Origin: Flavobacteriaceae bacterium
GTDB taxonomy: Bacteria > Bacteroidota > Bacteroidia > Flavobacteriales > Flavobacteriaceae
Assembly: GCA_947377425.1 (NCBI GenBank)
Contig: CANCFZ010000026.1
Location: 1 to 17,226, forward strand
Direction of reading: 5' to 3'
DNA length: 17,226 bases
Shown here: one piece after another, positions 15,217 through 17,226 of the stretch
How the letters are laid out: every line of letters starts with the position of its first letter
Position numbering within the stretch: position 1 is the first letter of the stretch
Notes under the pieces: model-generated
Database searches by the model: none
What the model was told of the DNA's origin: nothing
What the model saw: only the letters and a program-made list of their open reading frames with translations
Position numbers and translations under genes: made by a program

Positions 15217-15230
15217 TACCAACGTTTTTT
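15201..15230. terminator. Bidirectional terminator spanning both convergent stop codons
   Basis: Perfect 11-bp stem aaaaaacgttg (15201-15211) with caacgtttttt (15220-15230), loop attaatac (15212-15219). The + strand TAA (15214-15216) and the - strand TAA (15213-15215) both lie in the loop. The stem therefore codes the last residues of both proteins and also forms a U-tailed hairpin in each direction. Confidence 0.85.
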
Positions 15231-16463
15231 GTTTTGTTTAGATGCTTCTGATTTTCTTGAATTAGAAGTATTTTCTTTTTTCTTATTTCTTAAATCTGGT
15301 TTAGCATCCGGATTTGGAATTTCATCTGTATACGGATAAGGATGTTCCTTCTCTATTTTTACATTAATCTTTATTAATTTTTCAATATCTTTCCAATAAG
15401 GTTGTTCATCTTTTGCACAAAACGAAATTGCCAAACCAGTATTTCCAGCTCTTCCAGTTCTTCCAATTCGGTGTACATAAGTTTCAGATATATTTGGAAT
15501 ATCAAAATTGATTACATAAGGTAAACTTTCAATATCAATTCCTCGAGCCGCAATATCAGTAGCAACTAAAACAGAAATTTCTTTGTTTTTAAAAGCATCC
15601 AGAACTCGTTGTCTAGCATTTTGAGATTTATCTCCGTGAATGGCTTCAGCTGTAACGCCATTTTTCTTCAATGCCTTCACCACATTATCAGCTCCGTGTT
15701 TAGTTCGTGTAAAAACTAAAACATTTTCGATTTTATCATTTCTAATAATATGATATAATAGTTTTCGTTTGTCTTCTTTTCCAACAAAATATACTTTTTG
15801 ATTTACTTTTTCGGCCGTAGATGAAACTGGATCTACTGAAACATATTTAGGTTTTGTCAAAAAGGTATCTGCCAACTCACGAATAGCCATTGGCATTGTA
15901 GCAGAGAATAATAACGTTTGTCTATTATCTGGAGTTAGTTTTACAATTTTTTTTACATCATTAATAAATCCCATATCAAGCATTTGATCGGCTTCATCAA
16001 GAACTAAAAAATGCAAATGGTCTAAATCAATAAATCCTTGTTTGTGTAAATCTAAAAGTCGTCCAGGTGTAGCAATTAAAATATCAATGCCTTTTTTCAA
16101 TTGATCTACTTGTGGTACTTGGCTAACACCACCAAATATAACCATTGAGCGAATGTTAGTATATTTTCCGTAAGTATTAAAACTTTCGTCAATTTGTATG
16201 GCAAGTTCACGAGTTGGAGTAACTACTAAAGTTCTAATTAGTTTTTTCTTAGCTGAAGATCCAACCAATCGGTGTAATGAATTAATTATAGGAATTGCAA
16301 AAGCGGCAGTTTTTCCAGTTCCAGTTTGAGCACAGCCAACTAAATCGGTTCCTTCTAAAATAATAGGGATTGCTTGTTGCTGAATAGGAGTAGGCGATTC
16401 ATAACCTTCTTCTGTTAGTGCCTGTTGTATGTTTTTTAATAAATTTAAATCGTTGAATGTCAT
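15213..16463 (-). CDS. DEAD-box RNA helicase, RhlE-like
   Basis: 416 aa from the preferred start, cytoplasmic. It is an ATP-dependent RNA unwinding enzyme of the RhlE-like bacterial group, probably acting on rRNA or mRNA structure. Motifs: Q motif SPTPIQ (about 23-28), I AQTGTGKT (45-52), Ia PTRELA (83-88), GG (111-112), TPGR (132-135), II DEAD (156-159), III SAT (187-189), V ATDIAARGID (301-310), VI HRIGRTGR (331-338). A Lys/Arg/Ser-rich tail runs from 385 and ends KKRWY. The ATG at 16463 starts MTFNDLNLLKNI, the usual beginning of this group; the in-frame ATG at 16490 would leave almost no leader after the -7 element at 16498-16505. It converges with the hybrid kinase gene, overlapping by 4 nt. 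Confidence 0.95.
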   Translation of the reverse strand: MTFNDLNLLKNIQQALTEEGYESPTPIQQQAIPIILEGTDLVGCAQTGTGKTAAFAIPIINSLHRLVGSSAKKKLIRTLVVTPTRELAIQIDESFNTYGKYTNIRSMVIFGGVSQVPQVDQLKKGIDILIATPGRLLDLHKQGFIDLDHLHFLVLDEADQMLDMGFINDVKKIVKLTPDNRQTLLFSATMPMAIRELADTFLTKPKYVSVDPVSSTAEKVNQKVYFVGKEDKRKLLYHIIRNDKIENVLVFTRTKHGADNVVKALKKNGVTAEAIHGDKSQNARQRVLDAFKNKEISVLVATDIAARGIDIESLPYVINFDIPNISETYVHRIGRTGRAGNTGLAISFCAKDEQPYWKDIEKLIKINVKIEKEHPYPYTDEIPNPDAKPDLRNKKKENTSNSRKSEASKQNKKRWY

Positions 16464-16497
16464 AATTGTAATTATCTTGAACTGTTTCAAGTGACTG

Positions 16498-16505
16498 CAA
16501 AGATA
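16498..16505 (-). promoter_or_regulatory. Putative -7 element for the RhlE-like helicase
   Basis: Minus-strand TATCTTTG matches TAnnTTTG and lies 34 bases before the ATG at 16463. No TTG at normal -33 spacing is present. It supports the downstream of the two possible starts. The rest of the 187-base gap (16464-16650) is AT-rich with nothing else recognisable. Confidence 0.4.
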
Positions 16506-16650
16506 GGCTATATTTATTTAAACAGTGATTTAGCCAATAAGCAAGTTTGGAAGTTATTTGTTTTTAATCACATTAAAGAAAAGTAAAAAAATAGATAGTG
16601 TTTATCTTAACTTGAAATAAATAAAATTTTTATAATATTTGAAAATTTAA

Positions 16651-17226
16651 TCAACTAATATAATTCCAAATATTCTTCTTTGCACTCATTTCTATAAAAA
16701 TTTGCCTCATTTTTTGATGTTCTGGTTTTGTCATGGAAGCATCTTCTTTTAATAGTTTCATGGCGTGTTCTCTTGCTAGCATTAGAATATCTCTATCTTT
16801 TACTAAATCAGCGATTTGCAAATTTAAAATACCACTTTGTTGTTTTCCCATAATGTCGCCTGGACCACGAAGTTTCAAATCGACTTCCGCAATTTCAAAC
16901 CCGTCGTTGGTGCGACACATAGTTTCTATTCGGGTTTTGCTGTCGTTACTAAGTTTGAAGCCAGTCATTAAAATGCAATAACTTTGTTCGGCTCCACGAC
17001 CCACACGACCGCGCAACTGGTGCAGTTGTGAAAGGCCAAAACGTTCGGTACTTTCTATAACCATAACACTCGCATTTGGAACATTTACACCAACTTCTAT
17101 AACCGTTGTGGCAACCATGATATTGGTTTTTCCAGCTACAAAACGTTGCATTTCGGCTTCTTTTTCGGCTGGTTTCATTTGTCCGTGAACGATTGAAATC
17201 GAATATTGTGGCAACGGAAAATCTCT
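16651..17226 (-). CDS. recG: ATP-dependent DNA helicase RecG, C-terminal part (runs off the window)
   Basis: The last 191 residues are present and the frame is still open at the window edge; full RecG is about 700 aa. RecG remodels stalled replication forks and Holliday junctions. Visible are the second half of the helicase core: HGQMKPAEKEAEM, motif V TTVIEVGVNVPNA, then motif VI QLHQLRGRVGRG, whose two Arg (in RGRVGR) contact ATP. RecG-specific signatures follow: the ERFGLSQLHQ lead-in, then TNDGFEIAEVDLKLRGPGD (the translocation/TRG region) and GKQQSG. The last residues are KKNIWNYIS, stop TGA. Motif order and the LRGPGD block distinguish it from PriA and Mfd. It is on the same strand as the RhlE-like helicase and upstream of it, but the gap contains a promoter match, so co-transcription is unclear. 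Confidence 0.95.
   Translation of the reverse strand, partial: RDFPLPQYSISIVHGQMKPAEKEAEMQRFVAGKTNIMVATTVIEVGVNVPNASVMVIESTERFGLSQLHQLRGRVGRGAEQSYCILMTGFKLSNDSKTRIETMCRTNDGFEIAEVDLKLRGPGDIMGKQQSGILNLQIADLVKDRDILMLAREHAMKLLKEDASMTKPEHQKMRQIFIEMSAKKNIWNYIS

Noticed and set aside
16464..16490. Upstream ATG for the RhlE-like helicase
   Set aside because: It would start about at the expected transcription start; MTFNDLNLL at 16463 is the conserved beginning.

Overview
The window looks like a chromosomal segment of a member of the Flavobacteriia (Bacteroidetes), probably Flavobacterium or a close relative. Supporting this are the strong A+T bias, type IX secretion (T9SS) C-terminal sorting domains of both type B (1-93) and type A (9666-11006), a BatA-type membrane protein, repeated matches to the Bacteroidetes -7 promoter element TAnnTTTG just upstream of starts, and near-absence of Shine-Dalgarno sequences. 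Coding density is high. No stretch over 300 bases lacks a gene; the longest gap is 11007-11217. I see no rRNA, tRNA, CRISPR array, prophage or transposase.

Left part (1-6606, all + strand): the tail of a T9SS type B exported protein with its terminator, then a DEAD-box RNA helicase with the unusual motif II DEFD. A run of five genes follows: a BatA/VWA-like membrane protein, a dihydroorotase homologue that has lost most catalytic residues, a small three-helix membrane protein, a small secreted protein with Asp/Asn loops, and an alpha/beta-hydrolase esterase. The last four are packed with 1-nt overlaps (TAATG) or a 1-nt gap. A 145-bp nested palindrome (3587-3731) separates the BatA gene from the dihydroorotase homologue.

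Middle (6686-11006): a MutS2-type ATPase (-) without a Smr domain is divergent from ung (+). They share a short intergenic region holding an 8-nt tandem repeat that itself contains promoter-like -7 motifs. ung converges on a secreted M43-family metalloprotease (-) across a bidirectional terminator.

Right part (11218-17226): the ABC-F translation factor EttA with its terminator, a periplasmic-TPR hybrid histidine kinase (+), a RhlE-like DEAD-box helicase (-) and the C-terminal third of RecG (-, running off the window). The kinase and helicase genes overlap tail to tail by 4 nt, and both stop codons lie in the loop of one shared hairpin.

Most genes are housekeeping (RNA remodelling, DNA repair, translation). 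The least ordinary part is the 1656-6606 cluster with its apparently dead dihydroorotase homologue, which is the best candidate here for an undescribed function.
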